The notes beneath the pieces were generated by a model. It made no database searches. It worked only from the letters and a program-made list of their open reading frames with translations, and had not been told where the DNA came from. Made by a program: the position numbers and the translations under genes. This document shows, piece after piece, positions 21,060-32,381 of a stretch of 64,000 nt of DNA. How positions within the stretch are numbered: position 1 is the first letter of the stretch; each line of letters begins with the position of its first letter. Source of the stretch: Drosophila pseudoobscura (taxonomy: Eukaryota; Arthropoda; Insecta; Diptera; Drosophilidae); assembly GCF_009870125.1 (NCBI RefSeq), contig NC_046679.1:2542001-2606000 (forward strand). Direction: 5' to 3'.

Positions 21060-22279
21060 GTTGTCCAGGAACTGGAGTCGAATTCGCGTTACGAACAAAG
21101 TGATTTTTTTTGCGCATGCGCCACCGACCGCGAACCGCACGAGTCGAGCTCCAATCAAAAATTGAAGCTGCCTGCCCCGGTCGGCGAAATGCGGTAGTCG
21201 GACAATTCAACTGTCCGCGGCTAAGTACTCCACCCAGCCGGACAGACAGACGAGCAGACGAGCAGACGGGCAGACGGACAACAACAATACGAGTCGAGTA
21301 CATAGAAAAACTCAAATACAGACTGTTCAAAATCGTGTTAATGGCAAAAAGAAGCTGAAAACAAATACTTCGGCGGCGCTTTGCCGAGCGACGGATTTGG
21401 TGCACATTGGCTATAAATACGAATCGATGTGGAGGAAAGCACAACCACAATTCGGTGGCACAAATTCGAACACCAACCCCATTTTGGGTGGTCAAGTTAC
21501 CCACATTCACAGTACGATCTTAACGGGCCGAGAAACAGGCCAGACCGAGCCAGAGCCAGAGCCGACCTCCCCCAAGTTAAGGCGAAGGTTGGGCCCGCAC
21601 TTCGATGCAGTCGTCTAAGCAGTTCATGGTCAACTTTTAGGGGGGCCTTAATTGTTACAGTTTCTGTGAGTGGGGCACGGGACAGTGGGGCAGGAAGGGG
21701 AGGGTGGCTGCTGCGTGACTTGCTGCTTTCCCAGCTCTGCTGCGAAATTGTGTGCAAAACAAAAACCGACAAGTGCTCGGCTCGTAAAGATTATATGGTC
21801 AACTCTGCTGGTGGTTGTGTCTGTCCATTGCACACATGTAATTTATTGTGGCCGAGTGCGTCTGTGGCTGCCTCCGCTGCGCTCCGCCTCAGTGTTACGT
21901 TAGTCGGCTTGTTGCGCGCAAAAGGAAAAGCTCTCCACCCAAAATGAACAAGCCTATTGCACTTGTAATCTCCGAGCCTCTATTTAAGGCAAGTGGGAGT
22001 ACAAGCTCGTATTAAGCATTTAATTTATGATCCAGTTGCGATTAAGTATCTTGTTGATCAAATGGTTCGCAACTACTGTAATCAAGTAGTAGCCCAGGCA
22101 ATTGCTCATCTCATTTATATTTATGAGTGCTCATTACTAATTAAACTATCACGTTCGGAGCTCTTTAAAGGAGATCTTCATGTTCAAAACGTGGTTATTC
22201 ACCTTTAACCTAAATTCAAATTCAAATTGTGGCTATTCAACATAGTTTACGCGCCGTGTGAATGGCAAGATCTGATCGA

Positions 22280-22345
22280 GGTGAAAATGAAGTTATCGAA
22301 ACGATCGCTGGTTATCGACAGTGTTGTAAAACAACAGCTTCGCGT
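22280..22345. promoter_or_regulatory. Promoter-like patch with repeated TATCGA motifs
   Basis: Three ATCG motifs in 50 bp (GTTATCGAAACGATCG and GGTTATCGACAGTG) resemble DRE/BEAF-type housekeeping promoter sequence. The nearest downstream ATG on + opens only a 9-codon ORF (22512-22541). Orientation and target gene are unknown. Confidence 0.3.
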
Positions 22346-24561
22346 TTAACAGCTCATTTTGTGTTTTCGCGTAACATCTACTTTTGTGCATATTTGCTGC
22401 TGACGCGCGCATAATTTAAAATCTTGTCTAGCAACCGCCAAACTTTTCGTATTTTGTTGATTGCCGTTTAGATTTTCAGAATCAGCAGCAGTGTAATATT
22501 TAGTCATTGACATGTCGTCCGAGCTTCAGAGCTATTTCTGAGGACAATTGCAGCTGCAATATTGAATAATCTTTGCCCAAAGCATGGGGCGCCTTGTTTA
22601 CATAGGTATCCCTAAATCCCTGCCCATGCCAACCAATTGTTTCCTTTCAAAAAGTATAAATCAAAGACAAAGCGCTTTTAGGAAGTGCATACAAACATCT
22701 TGTATTTTGATTTAATAAATGTGATTATCTTTTCTTTCCCGTCCGTCCGGGCCGTTGGTCAGAACAGTGGAGTGCCGATTGCAAAGTGCATCAGCGTCGG
22801 CAGCCCAGCCGCATCCTCCGCTGGTAAACGGAAATGCCGCGCATTGGGATTGGGGCAAACATTTTTCCAGCTGCTTCTGCTGTTGCTGTTGCTCTCGGCA
22901 TCGACATCGACATCGACTAGAGTTCAAGTTGTTCGCGCATCTCTTCTCCGTTCTGCATTGCTTTAATCGCTGCATTGTCATCTTTGCTGACTACGGGTAT
23001 GTATCCCCCCGTCCCCCCTGCTGCTGGGGCTCCTTCCTTTTCCCAATCATCGTTTGCTGGTGGTTCTGCTACTCCAGCTCCACCGATTGCTGGTGCTTCT
23101 ACTTTTCCCGATCCGATCCACCGCTTGCCGCTACTCCTTCTTCTTCTCCGTCCCCGTCTGCTTCTTGTAGTTGTTCTCCTCCTCTGCCCCAATGGCGTCG
23201 TTGTAAAGTGCAGGCATTGTTGCTGTGCTTGTTCTGACTGCTGCTGCTGCTGCTGCCGCTGCCGCTGTTGTTGGTATTTCTGTTTGTGGGAACGAGCACA
23301 CATAGCAGGAAAACTATTTTCAAATTGGAAAGGTTTTGCACTTCACCAACGCCGCCGCACTGTAGTCGCGGTGCAACCTCTTTCGCCTCTTCTCCCGCCA
23401 CCACGTCTTCTTGTTAGTTTGTTATTTTAACTATTATATCAATTAGTTTCAGCGTTTGACGAGGCTGCCAGTGTCATGGCGACTTCTTGTCGTTCCTGAT
23501 TGCCGACCGGCTGCCTGGCTGGCTGGCTGGGAGGGAGGAAGTGGAAATTCAGTGCAGTACAGGGAAAGCCAGGCCAGGCCAGGCCAGGCCAGGCCACGCC
23601 ATCAGCCTCCCCTGCCACAGCCGTTGCAATTCAATGCTCTTCTTAGCTGGGGTTGCAACTCGATGGATATGTCTGTACCTACAAATAACAATACAGGAAA
23701 AAACAAAACAAACGGCATTCATTTAGAAAATATGTAAAGTAGACTCGACTCTCTTCGCCCTCTCCGGTGCGTTGGCATTTAAATGAGCGTGAAGCAGCAG
23801 AAATAACAATGAAACAGGGTTAAAAAGGTGTTCCGGCTCCATTCGCTCGTTCCTTCAGCTGAAAATTGGAGACAGGGAGAGAGAGCAGAGAAATGTTAAT
23901 TTACAGAAGCACCAGCAGGTGCTGCAGTTGGACGCCCACGCAACAGTCGAGTTGAGTCGAGTGGAGTAGTCGTGTCGTCGTTGGTTGATTACTGCCTGGT
24001 GTGGCTGGTCACAAAACAACAAGCACCGTTACTCTCCATGCATGGAAACACTTACCCGCAGGCGCCAAAGCCTTGGCAAACACAGCCAGCCCTGTTGGAT
24101 TTTCACACGCTGGGCTAGCTTAGCTGCAGCGAGCAACTCCTCGACAGGCAATCCATTGCATTGCAGTTTCCATTTGTTTTTGTCAACCCAGGCCCAGGCC
24201 GTGCGCATTCGATTTTTAATCGCGTGCGACTAGCCCATAAATTGGTGGCCCGCTGACGCTGGCGGTGCTGCTGCTGGCTGTCACTAGCTGCAGCCTGACA
24301 CTCCACTCTGCTCTGTTACAGTCCCGTCCCGATAAAAAGGCACTCAACACACACAAATCACCGATCCGATCCCAGCGTCAAGCTACTGTCCGCAAGACAC
24401 GAGATGCGGGCTGCTGGGCGCTCGAGGGGCGTGTGAGCCGAGCCGCCGAGCCAGCGAGTTACAACAGTCATCGGTTAAAGGCCATTGACTCTTTTTATTT
24501 CTTCTTTGGTTTTGTCCAACTTACTACACGCCCTCATTGAAAGCTGCATGCTACCGCTACC

Positions 24562-24587
24562 GCTGCTGCTGCTGCTGCTGCTGCTGC
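24562..24587. repeat. (CTG)n trinucleotide repeat
   Basis: Eight or more CTG units, not in a supported coding frame. Confidence 0.9.
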
Positions 24588-24829
24588 GGGGCGTGTGCCA
24601 TTATGTGGGTCACGGGTCAATCATGCAATACGGAATCCAATCCCGTCATATATGAGAATACGTTTCCCATAATTAATGCGTCTGCTAATTGCCCAAGACC
24701 CAACCCAGCGTTTCTCCTGGGGGGAGCGATTGGGAGTGGGAGTGAGAGTGCTGGCTGCACTGCTGGCTGGAGTGCAATTTTCGACAACTGCGTTGCTCTG
24801 CTCTTTCGGTTCGTTGTGTTGACCCAACT

Positions 24830-24902
24830 TAATAGACGAGCATGAAATCTAGTCACGAACTTAATCATGAACAACCGTGCACTAGATCCATGTTCGCCGA
24901 CA
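24830..24902 (-). ncRNA. mir-996: microRNA hairpin miR-996
   Basis: The - strand of 24834-24855 is identical, over 22 nt, to the mature miR-996-3p I recall (begins TGACTAGATTTCATGC). On the same strand the 5' arm (GAACATGGATCTAGTGCA, ending near 24882) pairs with it through a short loop, with one bulge and a few mismatches. The seed (positions 2-8, GACTAGA) is the same as that of miR-279, and in Drosophila the two act redundantly. It lies ~1.7 kb downstream of mir-279 on the same strand, as in D. melanogaster, so both are expected from one primary transcript. Confidence 0.93.
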
Positions 24903-25810
24903 AAATAGAGTCAGAGAAGAGCAAACGCTGCCGGATCAGACCCAGGCTCTGGCACTGTTACGGGGTCCATCCTTTCTTCCTCCTCCAAATGATGATTATT
25001 GCCAGTGCACGACTTTCTGTGGCATTTTTCGCCACTCTTCGAGAGACGCGCGATTGGTGGTGATTGGGTTTAGTTTTGGTTTTCAGATCGGGTTCTTTTT
25101 TGTTGTTTTTGGTATGGCATGGCATGGCATGTCATTGCTCTCGTGCCCGGCAACAATTTTCGATTGTGGGCCCGACGACGTTTGATCGGTTTTCATAGCT
25201 CAATTGGGTCCGAGACTGCGACTGCGACTACGCCCGTCCACTTCTACCCTCTCCACCCCCCCTGGCCAGTGGGGAATGGGTGGGGTGGGGTGTAATATGA
25301 ATGAATCAAGCTCCAAGCTTCGAATTAAGGTTTATTATTTTTTGTGCCCGTTCACTCTTGTTATTGTTGGGTTTTCTGCTGATTTATACAATACTATATC
25401 CCGCCTCAACCGCCAGCCGCCAGCCGCCGCCTTCCCTTCGTCTTTCAAAAGCCGACAACGTCGTATTCGTCGACGTCGTGGCCGTCGTTCTCGCCCCGTC
25501 CGTCTTTCGATTGTTTAAGAATTGCGGCGTTGTTGCAGTTTGAATTTCTGCTGATCTGGGCAAAAGTTCTTGAAAATAAAATAAGAGTAGGGCAAAATCC
25601 GATATGGCAACCGAATGATTCAACGGAAATTATTTGTTTGTCCCCATGGCAAGACGTAGCACCACCACCTATTAATCTGAACTATGGCAAGTCTTCCCAG
25701 AATTTCCAGCAATTTGTTCCGGCAGAAACCCAACCGAGAGAGGGGCGGAGCAGGAACGAAGAGGAGGAAACATCACCCAGCAGTAATGGAGGCGGAACTA
25801 CAAACATGAA

Positions 25811-25832
25811 TACACACACACACACACACACA
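25811..25832. repeat. (CA)n microsatellite
   Basis: A run of about ten CA units between the two miRNA hairpins. A (GT)n run with the same polarity on the other strand follows near 26228-26245. Confidence 0.8.
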
Positions 25833-26503
25833 TGTACGGGCGGCGGACTGAGTGGTTGAACTCTTAACCTTTTCGTTATAGTTATAGTTACAGAAACTAC
25901 AGACGGAACAATCACTCGAACAACATTTTCCACATTTTCTCAAGCGATTCCACAATTAATTTGTGAGTTAATTTCGGGCCTGCTATGTTATTCTTTCTCC
26001 ATTTTTTGTGATCTTCGTTCACTCCATTCCATTCTTCTCATTTCGCCCCCCACTCTAATTTCGTACTATACGATCTTTTAATTTCATTCTTTCTGCTTTT
26101 CTAATTTTGTTGCTTCTGTTCCTGGCTCTATTCAAAAAAAAAAGTGATCCACATTAGCATTAATGGTAATTTAGTGCTGAGTAATAAAGATAGATATCCA
26201 AATAGCCCACAAATGCGAGTGTCTGTGTGAGTGTGTGTGTGTGTGGGGGGGATCTGTTCTGTTTCTCCCTTTCTCTTGTGTTCATTCGGACAGGTGGTTT
26301 CGTTCTGTCTGGCTGGCATTGCGTGCGTGTAAGAGAGGGCAGTTGACTAATTACCTTTTTCCCAAAGAGGCCCAAACAGGTGGTGGCTCTTTGGAAATAT
26401 ACATGGGAGGAACGGGACGGGATTTGCAGGACGGAAATGTGAATGAAACACTTCCACGAATCGATACGTATCGATGGGGGCCAACACGTGCATTCTGTTG
26501 ATT

Positions 26504-26596
26504 GAACTACCGTTATTAATGAGTGTGGATCTAGTCACAAATACTAAGAAAATCAATGTGAAACACTGGACCCTCACTCACTAAAAACAGTAGTAT
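26504..26596 (-). ncRNA. mir-279: microRNA hairpin miR-279
   Basis: The - strand of 26516-26537 matches mature miR-279-3p exactly (begins TGACTAGATCCACACTC). The opposite arm (GGGTCCAGTGTTTCACATTG on -) and the basal stem ACTACTG/CGGTAGT form the standard precursor, whose loop region also matches the D. melanogaster hairpin as I recall it. miR-279 represses nerfin-1 to prevent formation of ectopic CO2-sensing neurons and tunes JAK/STAT signalling in border cells and circadian output (literature on D. melanogaster). It is the upstream member of the miR-279/996 pair on the - strand. Confidence 0.96.
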
Positions 26597-27879
26597 GATC
26601 GCGAACTTAAAACCACTTCAAATGGGACTGAATGATTTTTTTCTTTTAGTTTCGTTTCGTTTCGTTTTTTTTTTTTTCTTTCTTTTCTTTAATTTCAATT
26701 ATTAAGCGATAGTGCAAACACAACAAAACACAATACACAATGTGCTTGCTCGGTCGTCGTCGCTCGACCCATTTTGCTACACAGTTTTTTCCTCTTTTCG
26801 TTGATAAGCCGGGAGTCTCTGGAGCAGGCGGCGGTTCTGCGTGTCTTATCAGTGGAATACAGAACCTACATACACTCGTTTTATGTACATACATACATAC
26901 ATGGTTTAACTATTTCAACGAAATGTCCGTGCGCTTGATCGTTTCCAATTTAAAATTCGACGAATTTCGAGGCTGTGTGGCAACTCCGACAAAGAACCGC
27001 TTATTGGCAGGCGCAAAAATATAGGGAAAATTGAACGTAGTATATATGTTTTTTTTTTCGCCTGCTTATATACATACCAACACAGACATGGCAGGCAAGC
27101 TTACACACACGCGCGCGATCACAGCTATGGAGCGAGCAAAGCGATGGAGCAAGAGAGAGAGGCAGAGACTACTGGAGTGAGTGAGCGCCGCTGTGTGAGT
27201 GAGTAACGATCGGGGCAGCGCTGCTTTTATTTTTCAAGTATGTCTTGCTGCTTTTTTGCGGCTGTTGTTCTCGTTGTTTTAGTGATCTTCTTCTGTCTGT
27301 TCTTTGAATTGAGGAAGAAGTATGGCGAATTACACACAAACACACCAATACATGCATACACACGCACGAGGAGCCTGGTCCGGTCCGATGTGATCTTTCA
27401 CGTTATTCGTCTCGTCAATTTCGTTTCGCGAATTCATTTTTATTAAATCGTTATTGAAATTAAATCATTTCGAATTAGGCGCTGCATTCGAGGGAAAAGA
27501 GCAGAGCGTCGACCAACTACAAATGCCGTCTGCATCCGTCCCGTCCCCACTCATTCGGTATTTCGGTAAAGTCTGTGCTTGCGAGTGTGTGTGCGTGTAT
27601 CTGTTCATGATCGTACTGTATACTGTACACTCGCCTCGGCTTGTAATTTGAAAAAAACGGCACAGCCACATCATACAACGCATACAGGCACAGAAACACA
27701 CTCACACAAGCGTAGATTCGCGGCAAAGCGACTGACGCGGGCCAGCGGATGAGAACGAACACGCGTTTAATATTATTTAGTTTAGGGCTTGGATTTTTAT
27801 ATACGATTTGTTTATAACATATTTTTCGCCGGAACTACACTTGGGATTAAACATTTCTTCTCGAAAGCAAAGGCGGCGG

Positions 27880-27934
27880 CGGCGGCGCAGAAGCAACAAA
27901 ACCTCTATTCTGTTAAGCGCCTGGTATTTATACG
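27880..27934 (-). promoter_or_regulatory. TATA box upstream of mir-279/996
   Basis: TATAAATA on the - strand at 27932-27925, in a GC-richer setting, predicts a start near 27,900. It lies 1.3 kb upstream of the mir-279 hairpin on the same strand and directly downstream of the tandem CRE-containing repeat. I propose it as a promoter of the primary transcript. No good initiator is seen at the predicted start, so usage is unproven. Confidence 0.45.
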
Positions 27935-27939
27935 GGGAC

Positions 27940-28309
27940 CATGATGAAATTTGACAAGGTGGTGTATTCCCGCAACGCGCTCTCTTCTCGGGGCTTCTCT
28001 CGTATCACGCGTGACGTCAGAGCGATCTCAGCGGGGCTGATGGTACAAGAATCGAAAGAGAGACTCGCGTTAGGTTGGCAGCCCCGAGAGTGGTGGCATG
28101 ATGAAAGTGTGCAAGGTAGTTCGATCCCGCAACGCGCTCTCTTTTCGTGACTTCTCTCTCGCATCACACGTGACGTCAGAGCGATCTCAGCGGGGCTGAT
28201 GGTAATACACTCGAAAGAGAGAATCTCGTTAGGTTGGCAGCCCCGAGAGTGGTAGCATGATGAAAGTGTGCAAGGTGGTTCGATCCCGCCACGCGCTCTC
28301 GTTTCGGAG
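27940..28309. repeat. Tandem ~158-bp repeat with TGACGTCA (2.3 copies)
   Basis: Copies start at the shared CATGATGAAA at 27940, 28097 and 28256 (periods 157 and 159); the third stops near 28309. Each full copy has CGCAACGCGCTCTC, a perfect CRE/ATF palindrome TGACGTCA (28012-28019 and 28171-28178), and GAGCGATCTCAGCGGGGCTG. They also share GTTAGGTTGGCAGCCCCGAG. In copy 2 the CRE overlaps an E-box (CACGTGACGTCA). GAGAG motifs recur. Copies differ at scattered positions, so the duplication is not recent. Likely a duplicated enhancer or upstream promoter module. Confidence 0.85.
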
Positions 28310-28473
28310 CTGCTGAGTACAACAGAAAATACAACAACAGCTTCGTTGCGATTGGACTTGTGTGAGTGATGAATTGAGCGGAGAGCGAATACAATACACC
28401 ACCTTGTATAATTGAACTCTAGTCACATACACACAGTTATTGCTGAGCGTGAATTTCTCTCCCTAGTGTGCGA

Positions 28474-28494
28474 GTGTGTGTGTGTGTGTGTGTG
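28474..28494. repeat. (GT)n microsatellite
   Basis: Ten uninterrupted GT units, ~165 bp beyond the end of the tandem repeat array. Confidence 0.9.
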
Positions 28495-28689
28495 CAATCG
28501 TGTGCAAATGATACACAGAAGAATTATATCAAAGGCAGAGAAAAATAATGATGACGCAGTGAAAAAATTATATTAAAATAATTACAACGGCGCGTTCGTC
28601 GACTTCGACAAGAGATCGGAGCGTCGTGGCCATTGAGAGGGTTGTTTCTTGAGGAATTGTAGTGGAAAGGTTTTCCAGACGTTGTATGG

Positions 28690-28730
28690 GCATGCATATG
28701 TACATATGTGTACGTACGTATGTACATACG
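28690..28730. repeat. 41-nt alternating purine-pyrimidine tract
   Basis: An unbroken R-Y alternation made of GCATGC, ATATGTACAT and GTACGTAC segments. It is partly self-complementary and can adopt Z-DNA or cruciform forms. Confidence 0.85.
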
Positions 28731-29537
28731 ATTTAATGTACAGCACACACATACTATGCGGCGTTCCTGTTGCTTTTTTGTTGTTGCCAAAAACTAAGGG
28801 CGATATCTTTGCAGGAAGGAAGGGAGGGGAAGGGAAGGGTTGTGCCCTGCAAGTTGCGGCGTTGTCTGTCTTAGCTTTCCCGCCCTCCTGCGCCGGCGCA
28901 GCTGTTGCCGCGTCTGTCTCGGAATGAATCCCATTATCCGAACTGCCCAGCGGGAAGAATATTTTCGTTGTCTTTCCGTTTCTGTTCGGTTTTTGTCTTT
29001 TTTCCGTCCAAGGTGACACAGTTTTGCGTATCGGCTGCGTCTTCTCTTCAATGAAATTGTGCCGAGTTGGACAAATTTGTTGTATTTAAATACGATGCAG
29101 TATTTTCATTCATTTTCCGCTTCCTGCACTTAAGATTCAGTGACGTGTGCAGGGTAGTAGTCCCGGCTTCCTGCGACTGAAAGGTCTTCTCCGAATTCAC
29201 ATTTATCGAAGAAAGTACTAATTGGTTAGCCCTGTTGGGGGCAGATCGGGTCATGTACTACCGTTTGATTGTCAGGGTTCTTCCCCCTAAACATAACCCT
29301 ATCTCGAAGCCATCTGACAAGCCGCGAACATCTTTATAGCCGCTGCTTTCATATCACTCCAGTTACTCCCTCTCTCTTTCTCTGGGGCTGCCTGCCCCAA
29401 TTAAACGCTAAATTCTTCCCACAGTACCGGGCCTGGGCCCCATCACATAACCCAATTCAAAGCCGAGCCCCAGTCTCAGTTCCAGCACCAGCTCTCCAGC
29501 TCTCCGGAGCAGATTAAAGAGCAGGTAAAAACGTCAA

Positions 29538-29570
29538 AGTCGATTTTCCGACTAGGAAATACCCGCTACT
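29538..29570. mobile_element. DINE-1-like motif, copy 2
   Basis: Contains a small inverted pair AGTCG...CGACT followed by AAATACCCGCTACT, the same arrangement as at 1164-1198. Reverse-oriented CGGGTAC motifs near 29775-29795 may mark the other end. This resembles the core of the DINE-1/INE-1 Helitron-like elements of Drosophila. Boundaries are not determined. Confidence 0.4.
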
Positions 29571-32340
29571 TGGATCCATTGTGTGTGCACTAACTAGAAA
29601 ATGATCTAATTGGGGCCCTAATATATGGTATATGTACATATGTTTCATCACCTTTGCTTCAATAATTATCCGAATTGACCATGTAAATAATCTGACCACA
29701 TACAAGCCTGAAACAAATATCTTTATTCCCTCTACCCGTTCCATAGATATGCACGAGCACAACATACCCATAGAGTCCACGGGTACCTCGGGTACTACAA
29801 AAAAATCACACACGCCGGGCTACTTGTCATTGCGAAAACTTTGAGGTGTGTGCAGAGGAGAGGTGTTGGTGTCGGTGTTGGAGAGGTGGAGGTAGGGGTA
29901 GAGGGTGTGTGACCCAACCAATCTCTAGCTCCAGCTCCAACTCGGACTCGTATCTTTTATTGTAAATGTCAGTTGTGTTTTTGCCGTTGCCCAACTGCCA
30001 GGCCACGTCCATGTGCCCCATCTAAGACCCCCAGCCCCATTTCGATCTCCATCCACATCCCCAATCCCCATCCCCATCCTCAGCCATGTCCGTGTCCGAC
30101 GTCCACTCACATTAAATTACATACACTCCTTTTGTTTGCAATATATTTAAATTGCTTGGCCGGCCTGTCTAAACAGTCCAAAAGCAGAAAAGAAAGAAAG
30201 ATCGGCCCATCCAAATCCAATGGCTCAAACAAATGGCAAAGTTCAAACGAGGTTAACAGCATTTCATGCCACTTCCACTTCCATTGAAGTTGAGGCTGTA
30301 GCTGTGCTGTGCTGTGGCTGTGCTGTAGCTGCAGCTAGATGGACGATTCAGCAGGATGGGACACAGGCCACGGCCACCAAAATGGATAAAAAACAACAAA
30401 AAAACACTGTGCAGGCCAACAAACCAAACGAAACCAAACCAAACAAACAAAACCCAGCAACGAACGCAGCCAAAAGCCATCTTAAACGACAGGCTGCGGT
30501 AACATGACCATAGAAACGATAGCTCCAGCTCCAGCAACAGCTCCAGGTCCAGGTCCAGGTCCACGTCCAACGTCTAGCACCGGCAACGGCCACGGCAAGT
30601 CCAATAAATAGACATGAGCGCAAATCTGAAGCCACGGCTTCATATAAAACCTTTCTAACGATCGTTTACCTCTCTCGCGAAATGTAACAAAGGAGTTGGA
30701 CGTTAAAAAAGTTGCCATTGCAGCGCGGGAGGGGAACGGGAACAAGTGATAGGAGGTGGTGGCATGGTGGCATGGATGCTGGCTAGAAGGAAGACCGACC
30801 AGTCCGGGCCAAGCCTGTGCCAATGCGCGCCCACTTCCTACTTGTTGCACGCTGCCGCTGCCTCAGCTGCTGCCGCTGCCGCTGCTGCCCACAAAACGTT
30901 GCCTAGAAGCTGAGATTTGGTTTTTATGCCTCCTCTCGGTCGTGGCTCGGATCGAAAATGGTAGCTGCTGGGAAGCTGCGTAGCCGTAGCTGTAGCTGTA
31001 GCTGTAGAGTTCAGGCCAGCGACGTAGATGGCGGGTAAGCTCTGGGCCAACGTAGTCATTTGGCCCCTTTGCATACGCCACTGTGCCCGAAAAGAGTCAA
31101 CGGCGCGACCAGACCAGAAGACCAAGAGACCACCGCTCTAACCGAAAAAGCCAGAGCCAGAGCCAAAGCCAAAGCCAAAAACAAAATTAAAGGAGAAGAA
31201 AAGAGTAATAACCAGTTTTTTGTCTCCCGAAAAAGCCAAACAAATGAAGTCAAGCCTCAAGTCGAGGCAGGGAAGCAGAAGAAAAGAAGAGAAGAGAACA
31301 AGAAGAGGAAAGAACGTACCTCATGTTTACGAGTGGGGAAGCAGAACCAGGCAACACAAAACTTCTGGCCAAAACGAACGAGCGAGCAGCAAGCAGCAAG
31401 CAGCCAGCAGACGATCGAGCAATCGAGCGGAGAACCAAGATCAGGGGGCAGGGCGGTGCGAGGGGCAGGGTAGGGTAGGGCAGCGCAGGTCGGGTCGGGC
31501 GCTCTTCAGCCTTAACTTGAACGTTAACGGCCATCATCAGATAGAGCAGAGCCCCAGCCACAGCCACAGCCGAAGCCGCAGCCACAGCCGCTGCTGTGCC
31601 GCTGCCAGAGACACGGCCAAGAGTCCCCAGCCCAGCGAAAGAGCCAGTACAGTTGAATTGAAGTAAAGTTGCGGCAAACGGGTATTGAGGGAGTTTTAGA
31701 GCTGGTACTCATAGTAGGTCTCTGCCACAGCTCCAGCTCCAGCCACAGCTCCAGCTTCGTACCGTACCTTCTACTCCCCATCTCTTCTGGCCTCTGGGGC
31801 TGCTCCAACTGGGGTTTCGGTGTGGTGTCTGTCTCTTTTTGTTTTTGTGTCTCTGTTGTAGGAGTTTTGGCTGCACAGAAGTTTAGTTACATGCTCATTA
31901 CATAGATACAGATACACACACATAGACACCACCACCAAGAAGATACATTGTAGAATGTATGTGGCAGTGGTGGCAGGCCATAGATACATACAATTTATGT
32001 ATTGCAGATACATAGATACCCGTAGAAGCTGGCTCTGGCATTGGCTCTGACTCTGCCTCTGACTCTGCCTCTGCCTCTGCCTGTTGCTTGTTGCTAGCCT
32101 GGACCTGGCTTGGATGCTGCTCTGCTGCTGCTGCTGTTGCCTTTCTAAACTTCGGGCTTTTCCGATCTTTATCGCAGAAGAGTAAAGAAAATAAAAATAA
32201 ATAAATGCAGAACTCCCACCAAAAAAAGCGGACCATTTCTTTGGCCTAGCTACCCTGCTGTTGGGGATCCTCTTCCTGCCAAAGCGATCTTTCTTCTCAT
32301 GCATAAATTTCGAACGAAAGCAGCTTCATTTCATCCCATG

Positions 32341-32381
32341 GCCATAGTCATAGTCATAGTCATAGTCATAGCCATAGACAT
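32341..32381. repeat. Hexanucleotide (CATAGT/CATAGC)n tract
   Basis: Seven related hexamers. Similar GCCAAA/GCCAGA/GCCATA hexamer tracts occur at about 31149-31180, 48096-48135 and 48909-48955. This recurrent hexamer class is part of why I suggest an obscura-group genome. Confidence 0.75.

Larger units (their letters stand above)
21060..24825. other. Intergenic region between PLA2 and mir-996
   Basis: Contains the upstream region of PLA2 and, probably, the 3' part of the pri-miR-279/996 transcript (- strand). Visible features are an ATCGAA/ATCGAC-rich promoter-like patch near 22290-22340 and a 9-codon ORF at 22512-22541. There is also an AGGCC pentamer array (about 23568-23597) and a CTG run (24562-24587). 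Longer open frames here translate simple repeats and are not convincing. Confidence 0.5.

Noticed and set aside
28115-28135. Sequence like a tRNA B box (GGTTCGATCCCGC) in each tandem repeat unit
   Set aside because: No matching A box, acceptor stem or anticodon arm surrounds it, and there is no T-run terminator at the right distance, so a tRNA or tRNA-derived SINE is not supported.
30220-31666. Several 95-148-codon frames at 30.2-31.7 kb
   Set aside because: They are made of translated hexamer and trinucleotide repeats, overlap each other in multiple frames and show no consistent start or splice signals.
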